From NCBI GenBank assembly GCA_018968995.1, contig JAGWZD010000125.1, positions 1-6,203 on the forward strand: a stretch of 6,203 bases of DNA. Reading direction: 5' to 3'. Origin of the DNA: Bdellovibrionales bacterium (GTDB taxonomy: Bacteria; Bdellovibrionota; UBA1018). This document shows positions 1 to 4,991 of this stretch, one piece after another; position 1 is the stretch's first letter; each line of letters opens with the position of its first letter. The notes beneath the pieces were generated by a model that made no database searches, was not told the DNA's origin, and saw only the letters and a program-made list of their open reading frames with translations. The translations under genes and the position numbers were made by a program.

Positions 1-1884
1 GAGGTAGTCCTCCTGGTTCACGGAAGCGAAGAAAACGGTTCTACGGGCGAACTCGGAGGTTTTACGGCTATAGGCAAGCCGCAGGACATCCGTATCCTTG
101 GTGAGGAAGGCTTTTAGGTGGGCTATGTCTGCCTTCCTGAAGGTGGCATCTACTTCTCCGAGCTCGACGAGCCAGTTGGTGACGCATTGGTAGACGCTAT
201 CTTTGTCTTTGGGGTCAAGCATCATGCCGTCCTTGGTGATTTCGAGTTCAGCAGGGACGAGCTCTTTGAACCACTTGGTTTTGCCCATGTATTGAGCGCC
301 TTGTAGAACTAAGATGCCTGAACCCGCCGAGCCGTTAGGGGAGAACGCCGAGGCTACAGCGGAGAGCATCCACTTCCGCATGAGCGTTTCTTTGAGTTGC
401 TTGCTCTCTTTAATAGAGTCTTTTGCTCCGGTGATGGTGTTGTAGAACGCTCCAAGCCGACTGACTCCGTCCCAGGGCTGGCTTGTAATCCACCGAACCG
501 CAGGGTTGAAGGGGTTTTCGGAGGCTATGTATTCGACAAATTCTTCGACACCGCCTCTTGGGAGTCGGTGGCTATTGGCAAGCGAGACTATGTGGATCAG
601 GGCGTTGGACTTTGCGTTGTCTTTTAGTAGTTCTAGCTCGGGGATGCGGATTTCGATGTCTTTTTTGATGAGGTTGTAGCCGACTTGGATGTTGTAGAAA
701 TCGAGCAGGGCTTTGATGTTTCCGATGGTGGCGAGTGGCCCTTTTTTTGCGGTATCTGGGAAAATTGGAGAACCCCCCGAGCCTTCCGTCATGGTTGACT
801 CAGGGGGCAGTGTGTGTGGTGCGGACGGTAAACTTGTAGGTGCGTCTGAGACTACGGCGCGCTTGCTTGGGTTGAGGCTAGTATACAGCTTACAGGTCCC
901 GGAGCAAAACTTTTGTTTGATCTTGGAGTAGCAGCCGAAGGTGTAGGCTGCTTTGCCGGAGTATGCGTCTTTGATAGCGCGAAGGTAGTCTGTTTCGTAG
1001 CGGTGGAGGATCTGATTGGTTTCGCAGAAACTTTTAAGAATCGCTTCGGTGGTCTCTTGCGGCTCGCCTCGGTGGAAGTACTCGGAGATGAGGGCGAGAG
1101 CTACTTCATGGCGCATTCCTTCTTTGTGCTTGCCTGTTTCCATTGCGGTGATGCAGGGCTTTCCCTTGAAGGTGGCGAAGGTGTTTGGTTCGGGGTTGAG
1201 GTCCATGCCGTAGGAGGCTAAGGATAGACCCACCGATCCGACTGTATTAACCGAGATGTTACCCCGAGCGTACTTAGTGCTCGGAGTAACATACTCGGAC
1301 AGACTCACCCCACATGGTGACTTGGCTAAATTTTTGATCTCGTCGATGGAGAGCGTCTCTAGTTGCTCTTTGGTCAGTTCTACTTTGTATAGGCCTGTTT
1401 TTGGGTGTTTTGAGTTGGGGAGGCGGAACTTGTGGTTAGCGGAATAGATCGAATCGTCCAGGGTGGAGATGTTGTTAGAGGCGGCGAATTGTACGATGAG
1501 GCGCTCGAAGTCTTTAGCGGTGGTCTCGCTTGGAGTGATGGGGAAGAACTCGGAGCGGATGTAAAGGTGGAAGCCTTTGGAGCCTGAGAAGTACACCTTA
1601 AAGGTGTCCTGTTCTAAGTTCAGGGCTGCGATAGCGGCGAGGCAGTCGGCACGGGCCAGGTTCAAATCCTCCGAGCTGTCGAAGTCGAGGACGTAATAGC
1701 CAAGGGCTGGGGTGTGGAAGCCCCGGTAGCCTTGGAAGGAGTCGCGGGGTTCGAGGTCAAAGAGGCAGTAGTAAGCCTCCGGGCCGCTGTAGTTTTGGAT
1801 CTTGGATAGCAGGTCTGATGCTTGGATATGGCCTTTGGATAAAGGCGAATTGAGTGAAGGTACGATGTAATTTTTCAGTGTCAT
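1..1884 (-). CDS. Phage primase fused to VapE/D5-like helicase ATPase (3' end beyond window)
   Basis: The minus frame is open for 628 codons and leaves the window at base 1. The N-terminus is an archaeo-eukaryotic-type primase domain: D67-F-D69 fits the metal-binding hhhDhD motif, S100-G-S-K-G-F-H106 fits the sGxKGxH nucleotide-binding motif, and D143-D144 followed by the F153-RLPNSKH-KTGLYK segment is typical of phage primases of this family. C318, C327 and C331 form a Cys cluster that may bind zinc. A Pro/Ser/Gly-rich linker (about 342-375) precedes a helicase-like region. This has Walker A G529-AQYMGKT536, a Walker B-like segment L-V-E574-L-G-E577-V-D, and a C-terminal stretch ending FFASVNQEDYL that matches the VapE sensor region. 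The expected role is priming and unwinding for phage replication. The start is ATG 1882-1884 with GAGAGG 11 bases upstream. It is divergent from all other genes here. The family assignment is by motif recognition, not search. Confidence 0.92.
   Translation of the reverse strand, partial: MTLKNYIVPSLNSPLSKGHIQASDLLSKIQNYSGPEAYYCLFDLEPRDSFQGYRGFHTPALGYYVLDFDSSEDLNLARADCLAAIAALNLEQDTFKVYFSGSKGFHLYIRSEFFPITPSETTAKDFERLIVQFAASNNISTLDDSIYSANHKFRLPNSKHPKTGLYKVELTKEQLETLSIDEIKNLAKSPCGVSLSEYVTPSTKYARGNISVNTVGSVGLSLASYGMDLNPEPNTFATFKGKPCITAMETGKHKEGMRHEVALALISEYFHRGEPQETTEAILKSFCETNQILHRYETDYLRAIKDAYSGKAAYTFGCYSKIKQKFCSGTCKLYTSLNPSKRAVVSDAPTSLPSAPHTLPPESTMTEGSGGSPIFPDTAKKGPLATIGNIKALLDFYNIQVGYNLIKKDIEIRIPELELLKDNAKSNALIHIVSLANSHRLPRGGVEEFVEYIASENPFNPAVRWITSQPWDGVSRLGAFYNTITGAKDSIKESKQLKETLMRKWMLSAVASAFSPNGSAGSGILVLQGAQYMGKTKWFKELVPAELEITKDGMMLDPKDKDSVYQCVTNWLVELGEVDATFRKADIAHLKAFLTKDTDVLRLAYSRKTSEFARRTVFFASVNQEDYL
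771..786. repeat. Copy 1 of a 16-nt dispersed repeat
   Basis: AACCCCCCGAGCCTTC occurs here and again at 4649-4664, exactly. A shorter exact match (AACCCCCCGAG) lies at 3882-3892, and close variants lie near 321-333 (AACCCGCCGAGCC) and 2460-2473. This copy falls in the linker-coding part of the primase gene, where it encodes Gly/Ser-rich residues. Confidence 0.6.
1251..1298. repeat. Long imperfect inverted repeat inside the primase gene
   Basis: The arms 1251-1269 and 1279-1298 pair over 18 of 19 positions, with one mismatch (C1263 against A1285, a U-G wobble in the minus-strand mRNA) and one bulged base (A1293). They enclose a 9-base loop (1270-1278). The innermost stem is CCCGAGC-type, G/C-rich and uninterrupted for six pairs. 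It encodes the segment between the primase domain and the Cys cluster. No U-run follows on either strand, so it is not a simple terminator. Possible roles are a protein-binding site, a replication element or an mRNA hairpin; the sequence does not choose between them. Confidence 0.75.
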
Positions 1885-1891
1885 GTGGTGA

Positions 1892-1900
1892 TAGTCCTCT
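1892..1900 (-). promoter_or_regulatory. Ribosome-binding site of the primase gene
   Basis: On the minus strand this reads AGAGGACTA, followed by eight bases and the ATG at 1884. It fixes the primase start, because no other start codon lies close in frame. The GGACTA extension beyond the Shine-Dalgarno core recurs at other genes in the window and is complementary to the loop of the candidate small RNA at 1974-2050. Confidence 0.7.
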
Positions 1901-1938
1901 CCGTCCCTTGTAATTCTTAATCAGCGTACAGAAAATAG

Positions 1939-1967
1939 TTGTGCAAAGGCAATTAAATTTTTACATT
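1939..1967 (+). promoter_or_regulatory. Possible sigma70-type promoter for the candidate small RNA
   Basis: TTGTGC (1939-1944) and TACATT (1962-1967) are separated by 17 bases within an A/T-rich stretch. They match the consensus at 3 of 6 and 4 of 6 positions, so this is a weak prediction. The predicted transcription start, about 7 bases downstream, is near 1974. That is exactly the first base of the first hairpin of the candidate RNA. Confidence 0.4.
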
Positions 1968-1973
1968 GGAGGT

Positions 1974-2050
1974 GCAGCGTTCGCTGCTTCAGATTAGTCC
2001 TCTGAATGTCAGGCGGAGGGGAAGAGGGATCTTCCTCTCCGTTTTTTCTT
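1974..2050 (+). ncRNA. Candidate phage small RNA with three hairpins and an anti-Shine-Dalgarno loop
   Basis: Three stem-loops follow each other in the divergent intergenic region. Hairpin 1 (1974-1987) has five pairs and a GUUC loop. Hairpin 2 (1988-2006) abuts it, with six pairs and a 7-base loop UUAGUCC. Hairpin 3 (2014-2041) has 12 pairs with one G-U and is followed by six U. No plus-strand gene lies upstream that would need this terminator, which argues for a short separate transcript or a regulated leader of the operon starting at 2084. The segment 1993-2002, ATTAGTCCTC, is the exact reverse complement of GAGGACTAAT at the starts of the genes at 4005 and 5510. Parts of it also match the ribosome-binding sites of three other genes. 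The structure is seen directly; expression and function are inferred. I recognise no known RNA family. Confidence 0.55.
2014..2050 (+). terminator. Rho-independent terminator
   Basis: A 12-pair stem (C2014-A2025 with T2030-G2041) has one G-T wobble at G2019-T2036 and a GGGA loop, and is followed by TTTTTT at 2042-2047. The minus strand has no matching U-run, so it works in the plus direction only. It would end the candidate small RNA, or attenuate readthrough into the gene at 2084. Confidence 0.85.
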
Positions 2051-2071
2051 TCTACTCCCCGTATTCTAGCG

Positions 2072-2077
2072 TACATT
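2072..2077 (+). promoter_or_regulatory. Possible -10 box for a leaderless start at 2084
   Basis: TACATT lies 6 bases before the ATG at 2084, the same hexamer as the proposed -10 box of the small RNA. A start about 7 bases downstream would put the 5' end of the mRNA at the A of the ATG. The -35 region (TTTCTA, 2049-2054) is poor. The gene has no recognisable Shine-Dalgarno site, which is the main reason for proposing this. Confidence 0.25.
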
Positions 2078-2083
2078 TTGATT

Positions 2084-2287
2084 ATGACTGAGTTCAAAGA
2101 ACTGATTGGTGGATCGTCTGTTACGGCATATATTACTGGGGCGACTCGCGAGGTGGTTGAGCAAGCCGCAGCGCGGTATCTTCGGGATTGGCCGGAGGAA
2201 GGGTACTGCACTTCGGTGAGTCCTGTGAGGGAAGATGTTGAGGGGGGATTTAGTGTGAGAATATGGAGGCTAGCGAGCTGTGATTGA
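2084..2287 (+). CDS. Small phage protein of unknown function (67 aa)
   Basis: I do not recognise this protein family. It is a soluble, mixed-charge protein with a helix-forming middle (REVVEQAAARYLRD, about residues 22-35), a W-P-E-E-G-Y segment, and a C-terminal part rich in alternating beta-type residues (FSVRIWRLA). That pattern suggests a small alpha/beta fold. The frame is open upstream to 2006, but that start lies inside the terminator hairpin, so ATG 2084 is preferred. There is no Shine-Dalgarno site before ATG 2084, which leaves the start less certain than for the neighbours and raises the possibility of a leaderless mRNA. It is the first gene of the plus-strand run. The last eight bases overlap the next gene, which starts at GTG 2280. 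Confidence 0.68.
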   Translation: MTEFKELIGGSSVTAYITGATREVVEQAAARYLRDWPEEGYCTSVSPVREDVEGGFSVRIWRLASCD

Positions 2288-2450
2288 AGAACGGATTAAG
2301 GCGTACATGGAGAAGTTGGAGCGAATTGATGCGGAGCAGGAGAACCTGAAGGCTGATTTCTATATGCAGTCTAGGATCGAAGCGCACCTGGAGATGCTGT
2401 GTCTGCTTGGCTTTATGGAAGTGTTGGAGCAGACTAAGAAGAAAAAGTAG
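2280..2450 (+). CDS. Small coiled-coil protein with GTG start (56 aa)
   Basis: The frame starts GTG ATT GAA GAA and ends with TAG at 2448-2450. A GGAGG site (2265-2269) lies 10 bases upstream, inside the end of the previous gene, and the overlap suggests translational coupling. The product is almost entirely helix-forming and highly charged. Residues 3-24 are rich in Glu, Lys and Arg and look like an amphipathic helix or coiled coil. Residues 36-51 carry a hydrophobic face (LEMLCLLGFMEVL). The C-terminus is a lysine run (KKKK). No enzyme motif is visible. It could be a small regulatory or scaffold protein, but I cannot name a function. Confidence 0.72.
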   Translation: MIEERIKAYMEKLERIDAEQENLKADFYMQSRIEAHLEMLCLLGFMEVLEQTKKKK

Positions 2451-2495
2451 TGGGCAAAAACCACCGAGCCTTTAGACTTATAGTAGGGGGAACCT

Positions 2496-2615
2496 ATGGA
2501 AGCACAGAAGGTGAAGATTGAGGTAGGCAAGGTAGAGTTGATTGTTTGCGGGATGATCTTTGGAGCTGCGATGAAGCTAGGGGAGATCCTGCTGATCAGA
2601 CTGCTCATTAGTTAG
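2496..2615 (+). CDS. Tiny amphipathic or membrane-associated protein (39 aa)
   Basis: ATG 2496 follows AGGGGGA (2485-2491) at good spacing, and the frame ends at TAG 2613-2615. The N-terminal 14 residues are charged (MEAQKVKIEVGKVE). The rest is hydrophobic, with only an interrupting Lys, Glu and Arg (LIVCGMIFGAAMKLGEILLIRLLIS). This could be one membrane helix broken by charges or an amphipathic helix. No family is recognised. Its stop codon lies eight bases before the start of the next gene, with a G-rich ribosome-binding site spanning the join. Confidence 0.65.
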   Translation: MEAQKVKIEVGKVELIVCGMIFGAAMKLGEILLIRLLIS

Positions 2616-2623
2616 GGGGAGTG

Positions 2624-2863
2624 ATGGCGGAGAAGAAGTTTAGTAAGACGATTACCGATCCAGATACGGGGCGGGAGCGTACGGTCAGGTACGGGGCGAA
2701 GGGGTATTCGATTGCTCCAGGAACAAGCCGTGGGGACTCTTATTGCGCTAGATCCTGGGGGCAGATGCTAAAGCACCCGAAGGCCGCGAAGGATCCGAAC
2801 AGCCCGCTTCGTCTAAGTCGCGCTAAGTGGAATTGTGTGGCGAAGAAGTCTGTGAAAAAATGA
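2624..2863 (+). CDS. DUF6321-like small basic phage protein (79 aa)
   Basis: The product has a conserved look. A charged N-terminus leads into T-D-P-D-T-G-R, then R-Y-G-A-K-G-Y, I-A-P-G-T-S-R-G-D-S-Y-C-A-R-S, then D-P-N-S-P and L-S-R-x-K-W-x-C, with a lysine-rich tail. I recall this series from the DUF6321 family of small phage proteins; the assignment is from memory. Function is unknown. Two cysteines (in YCARS and WNC) may pair or bind metal. An in-frame GTG at 2621 directly abuts the G-run, so ATG 2624, spaced about seven bases from AGG at 2614, is the better start. The TGA stop overlaps the next start as ATGA (2860-2863), so the two genes are translationally coupled. Confidence 0.85.
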   Translation: MAEKKFSKTITDPDTGRERTVRYGAKGYSIAPGTSRGDSYCARSWGQMLKHPKAAKDPNSPLRLSRAKWNCVAKKSVKK

Positions 2864-3153
2864 AGCTGCCCAAAATACCCCCGCGTATTAAAGTCAAGAA
2901 CAAGACGGTGTACGAGGTGGTATGGGTGGACGAATTTACCGCTCCAGACACACTTGGAGAATGTCGGTTCGATGTGAGGCAGATCGCCCTGAAAATAGGG
3001 CAGAGTGATAAGCAGGAATTTAAAAGCCTAATTCATGAGTTGCTTCATGCGATCTGCGAGGAGCGGGGGATTGAGATAAGCCACCGGGCCATATATCAGT
3101 TGGAAGAGGCGCTGTTTTACATTTTATTTCACAACGACTGGGGGAAGCGATGA
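2860..3153 (+). CDS. Small HExxH zinc-metallopeptidase-like protein (97 aa)
   Basis: Residues 59-63 are H-E-L-L-H, the zinc-binding and catalytic HExxH signature, inside a hydrophobic helix (SLIHELLHAICEE). E82 or E83 in the following helix (YQLEEALFYIL) is a candidate third ligand, as in gluzincin-like folds. The N-terminal half is predicted beta structure. The layout resembles minimal phage peptidase-like proteins related in fold to SprT or ImmA/IrrE peptidases, but it is very short and the substrate cannot be told. The frame is open upstream to 2827, but the ATGA overlap at 2860 with the preceding stop marks the real start. The next gene overlaps its stop in the same way (3150-3153). Confidence 0.82.
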   Translation: MKLPKIPPRIKVKNKTVYEVVWVDEFTAPDTLGECRFDVRQIALKIGQSDKQEFKSLIHELLHAICEERGIEISHRAIYQLEEALFYILFHNDWGKR

Positions 3154-3461
3154 TTCAGGAATGGCCGTATGATGATAAGGACACCACATATATTGTGAGT
3201 AGTCCGAGGTGCATTAAGCTTCTCTTAAAGAGTCGGAAGAAGTTCGTATCAGAGCTCAGGTCTTTTGGTGACATTCCGATCAAGCGGACGGTGGAGTTTG
3301 TCGAGGACGACGCTCTTACTGACGAGTTTGTCTATGTAGTGGACGACGAGGGCATTCAGCTTGTGGTCGATATGCAGTGGCCGGAGGAGAAAAAGAAGAA
3401 GAAAAAGAAAATCTCCGCAGAGTCAAAAAAAGATTTTGACTTTACCAAATACGACGCATAA
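3150..3461 (+). CDS. Unknown phage protein with lysine-rich segment (103 aa)
   Basis: No family is recognised. The first 77 residues look like a compact alpha/beta domain. A poly-lysine stretch (EEKKKKKKKIS, about residues 80-90) follows, and then a charged tail ending FDFTKYDA. The acidic middle (VEDDALTDEFVYVVDDEG) next to a basic tail gives strong charge separation, which could serve nucleic-acid or protein binding. ATG 3150 overlaps the previous stop as ATGA, so it is coupled to the peptidase-like gene. The lysine codons form an A-rich run (about 3390-3411) in which polymerase or ribosome slippage is conceivable, but nothing shows it happens. Confidence 0.85.
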   Translation: MIQEWPYDDKDTTYIVSSPRCIKLLLKSRKKFVSELRSFGDIPIKRTVEFVEDDALTDEFVYVVDDEGIQLVVDMQWPEEKKKKKKKISAESKKDFDFTKYDA

Positions 3462-3482
3462 CTTCTCCGTATAGGAGGATTT

Positions 3483-3551
3483 ATGACAGAGACAACACAT
3501 GACTTTGGCTGCCTCGTTTTTATCTGTACCTGTTCTGGGGGGAAGAAATGA
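3483..3551 (+). CDS. Candidate 22-residue Cys-rich micro-protein
   Basis: AGGAGG lies seven bases before ATG 3483, the strongest canonical ribosome-binding site in this part of the window, and the frame ends in an ATGA overlap with the next gene at 3548-3551. The peptide is polar at the start, then hydrophobic with three cysteines (CLVFICTC), and ends SGGKK. It could be a real micro-protein, or a leader whose translation opens the next start codon. No family is recognised. The main support is the site plus the overlap, since 22 codons prove little on their own. Confidence 0.5.
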   Translation: MTETTHDFGCLVFICTCSGGKK

Positions 3552-3808
3552 GCGACTATATGGAGTACTACGAGTTTTACAAAAAACACTTGGATGAGCT
3601 TTGGGAGCGTTCGCTGTCTGATAAGACATCGGATATGCAAAAAGAGCTAGATTTACTCCGAGCCGAAAACGCCCGTTATCGGGAGGCGTTGGAGTTTGGC
3701 CTGAATGAAATGATGCCAGAAATCAAAGCGCAAAAAGGATGCTGGCCCGGAGAAGTAGACGATTTTGAGGATCGAGCCCGCGAAGCATTGAAAGGCGATA
3801 GCACATGA
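3548..3808 (+). CDS. Small coiled-coil protein (86 aa)
   Basis: The start ATG 3548 overlaps the stop of the micro-ORF and is preceded by GGGGGGAAG. The first 20 residues are rich in Tyr and acidic residues (YMEYYEFYKKH). Residues 29-50 show heptad spacing (MQKELDLLRAENARYREAL), so a parallel coiled coil is likely. The C-terminus is acidic and ends GDST. A single W-P-G motif near residue 66 (CWPGEVDDFED) may form a turn. Function is unknown; dimerisation or a scaffold role is the most that the sequence supports. The stop overlaps the next start as ATGA at 3805-3808. Confidence 0.83.
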   Translation: MSDYMEYYEFYKKHLDELWERSLSDKTSDMQKELDLLRAENARYREALEFGLNEMMPEIKAQKGCWPGEVDDFEDRAREALKGDST

Positions 3809-4005
3809 CTCTGCCAATAGAGCGTTTCTGGGCTTTGGAAAACACAAAAGAATTTCTTCTATCGCTGCTTGATCCGAAGAAAACCCCCCGAGTCCCGTTG
3901 TCAACGAGGCAAGAGGCAAGAAGATGTCTTAAACATTTTCCAACCGAGTTAGACATTGAACGGATCTGTAAAAAGTGCCCAGAAGTAATGACAAAGGAGG
4001 ACTAA
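3805..4005 (+). CDS. BPSL0761-like small protein (66 aa)
   Basis: The product shows the pattern I know from the BPSL0761 family. An M-T-x-P-x-E-R start is followed by a helix, then T28-P-R-V-P32, then R35-x-E-A-R and L42-K-H-F-P-T47 (the usual LRHYP-type motif), and a short C-terminal helix. It ends with two cysteines in CKKCPE. The family occurs in phages and prophages, chiefly of proteobacteria, and has no established function. It is coupled upstream by ATGA, and its TAA stop shares bases with the next ATG (TAATG, 4003-4007). Confidence 0.85.
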   Translation: MTLPIERFWALENTKEFLLSLLDPKKTPRVPLSTRQEARRCLKHFPTELDIERICKKCPEVMTKED

Positions 4006-4163
4006 TGGCTTGCATGGAACACTTCTGCTACGACTGCGGGCACACTGCTTTTAACAACGGATATATGCTTGCTTGTCCCAAGTGCAAAAGCTCAAATGTG
4101 CAGAGCTTCTGGGATGAGCAGAATGACGGAGACTATGATGATGACGATGATTCAGGAGATTGA
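4005..4163 (+). CDS. Small zinc-ribbon protein with acidic tail (52 aa)
   Basis: C8-Y-D-C11 and C24-P-K-C27 form a two-knuckle zinc ribbon with a loop of 12 residues. The last 12 residues are almost all Asp, Gly or Ser (DYDDDDDSGD). Small zinc ribbons of this sort often bind nucleic acid or protein partners; the acidic tail argues for a protein or polymerase partner, which is inference. The frame is open to 3975, but AAAGGAGG at 3993-4000 and the TAATG overlap fix ATG 4005. The ribosome-binding site includes GAGGACTAAT (3997-4006), exactly complementary to the loop of the candidate small RNA. Confidence 0.85.
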   Translation: MACMEHFCYDCGHTAFNNGYMLACPKCKSSNVQSFWDEQNDGDYDDDDDSGD

Positions 4164-4335
4164 CAAACTCCGCGAGGAGAACAGCGAGCTTCGGTATCTG
4201 CTTAAAGAGCAGTTGAAAATCAGTGGAAAGTGCTGCTACGCTAAGGCCCCGGCGTATGCACAGATTAGGCAGAAACTGATCGAAATGGGATATGGGCCAG
4301 AACTAATTACTGAAGTACTAGGAGACGAACTATGA
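4138..4335 (+). CDS. Small coiled-coil protein (about 65 aa), start uncertain
   Basis: The frame overlaps the end of the zinc-ribbon gene by about 26 bases. In-frame ATG codons lie at 4069, 4123, 4135, 4138, 4141 and 4147. GGAG at 4128-4131 favours 4138 (six bases) or 4141 (nine bases). The N-terminal half is a leucine-type coiled coil (IDKLREENSELRYLLKEQL). The C-terminal half has two cysteines (KCCYA) and a helix ending IEMGYGPELITEVLGDEL. No family is recognised. The stop overlaps the next start as ATGA (4332-4335). Confidence 0.75.
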   Translation: MMTMIQEIDKLREENSELRYLLKEQLKISGKCCYAKAPAYAQIRQKLIEMGYGPELITEVLGDEL

Positions 4336-4526
4336 ACGTGAACAAGAGAAAACCAAGATATGTATTTGCCATCAAACGCGAGGGAAAGGTCTACCGCTAT
4401 ATTGCTCGCATCAACGTGAGCTATAAGCGCATTTACCTTGGCTGCTTTAAGACCCAGGGCGAGGCCGTGAGCGCGGTGGAGAAATACTTCGCGAACCCTA
4501 AGCGTTACGAAGGACGGCTGAGATGA
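4332..4526 (+). CDS. AP2-like small DNA-binding protein (64 aa)
   Basis: The product is basic and nearly all one domain. A three-strand pattern (VFAIKREGKVYRYIARINVSY, then KRIYLGCFKT) is followed by a helix beginning G-E-A-V-S-A-V-E-K-Y. The Y-L-G-x-F-x-T-x-x-E-A-x-x-A signature is that of AP2/ERF-like DNA-binding domains, which in phages often sit beside HNH homing endonucleases. No nuclease domain is attached and no HNH gene lies next to it, so it would act alone, perhaps as a DNA-binding regulator or as a remnant of a homing endonuclease. It is coupled to both neighbours by ATGA overlaps (4332-4335 and 4523-4526). Confidence 0.8.
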   Translation: MNVNKRKPRYVFAIKREGKVYRYIARINVSYKRIYLGCFKTQGEAVSAVEKYFANPKRYEGRLR

Positions 4527-4981
4527 AGTTTCTTACCAACGCAAAGCTGAACCCCAAACAGCTTCGAGCAGTCGAGCTTACTGAGCACATCCTAAATTCG
4601 TTTGAGTTCGAGGCATGGTTTATCTCCCGTCGTTTCGGCGACATGGTAAACCCCCCGAGCCTTCTGAATGTAGAGGTGGTGTCTCAGATGTTCAACCGCC
4701 AGCAGTATCGGTTTACCTGGACGGTCATAAAGCGCGGGTGGTTTAAGAAGTGGCTTGATAAGAAATCCACCGGAGCGGTGGTGGCGAATGTCATCAGTAC
4801 CTATGAGGACTACTTTGACACTGTGACCATGCCCGAACTGTGCGGCTATTTTGCACGGCAAATGATGCACATTGTCGGATTCGACGAAGTAGACGAAACA
4901 GTGCCTAACAAGTCAGTGCCGTACATGGTGGGGGAGTATGTCTATGCAAGTGCTTGTCGCTTGTGTAAGATGAACGAATAG
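4523..4981 (+). CDS. Metallopeptidase-like protein with degraded active site (152 aa)
   Basis: The C-terminal part matches the layout of phage peptidase-like proteins that read A-H-E-x-x-H-x-x-G-F-D-H followed by S-V-P-Y-x-x-G. Here residues 111-120 are A-R-Q-M-M-H-I-V-G-F, and S131-V-P-Y-M-V-G-E-Y follows. The first zinc ligand His has become R112 and the catalytic Glu has become Q113; only H116 remains. The protein is therefore probably not a peptidase and may have kept a structural or binding role. The family link is from memory of the motif pattern. The N-terminal 60 residues show no known motif. The gene starts by ATGA overlap and carries one copy of the 16-nt repeat at 4649-4664. Confidence 0.82.
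   Translation: MKFLTNAKLNPKQLRAVELTEHILNSFEFEAWFISRRFGDMVNPPSLLNVEVVSQMFNRQQYRFTWTVIKRGWFKKWLDKKSTGAVVANVISTYEDYFDTVTMPELCGYFARQMMHIVGFDEVDETVPNKSVPYMVGEYVYASACRLCKMNE
4649..4664. repeat. Copy 2 of a 16-nt dispersed repeat
   Basis: This is an exact copy of 771-786, here inside the peptidase-like gene at 4523-4981, where it encodes N-P-P-S-L. The two copies are read in unrelated frames and on opposite coding strands, so shared protein sequence does not explain the match. Confidence 0.6.
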
Positions 4982-4991
4982 GGAGGCGAGT

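Noticed and set aside
118..1447. Several plus-strand ORFs of 62-102 codons
   Set aside because: They lie opposite the primase-helicase gene, which has clear conserved motifs; they have no good ribosome-binding sites and low-quality composition, so they are shadows.
1593..1607. 15-nt inverted repeat ACACCTTAAAGGTGT
   Set aside because: A 7-base arm with a 1-base centre cannot form a normal hairpin, and it lies within a conserved part of the primase domain; one such site is not surprising.
1659..1669. GGTTCAAATCC, a perfect tRNA T-loop consensus on the plus strand
   Set aside because: The flanking bases do not form a T stem (CCAGG against CTCCG-type sequence) and no acceptor or anticodon stem is present; it is coding sequence of the primase on the other strand.
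2006..2083. Upstream extension of the gene at 2084 to ATG 2006
   Set aside because: It would read through the terminator hairpin and U-run, giving a low-complexity Gly/Ser/Phe start, and it has no ribosome-binding site.
1921..2211. 96-codon minus-strand ORF between the divergent genes
   Set aside because: It crosses the terminator and the start of the 2084 gene, lacks a ribosome-binding site, and its product shows no conserved pattern.
3356..3640. Minus-strand ORF with a phenylalanine run
   Set aside because: It is the reverse of the poly-lysine segment and of two coupled plus-strand genes, so it is a shadow.
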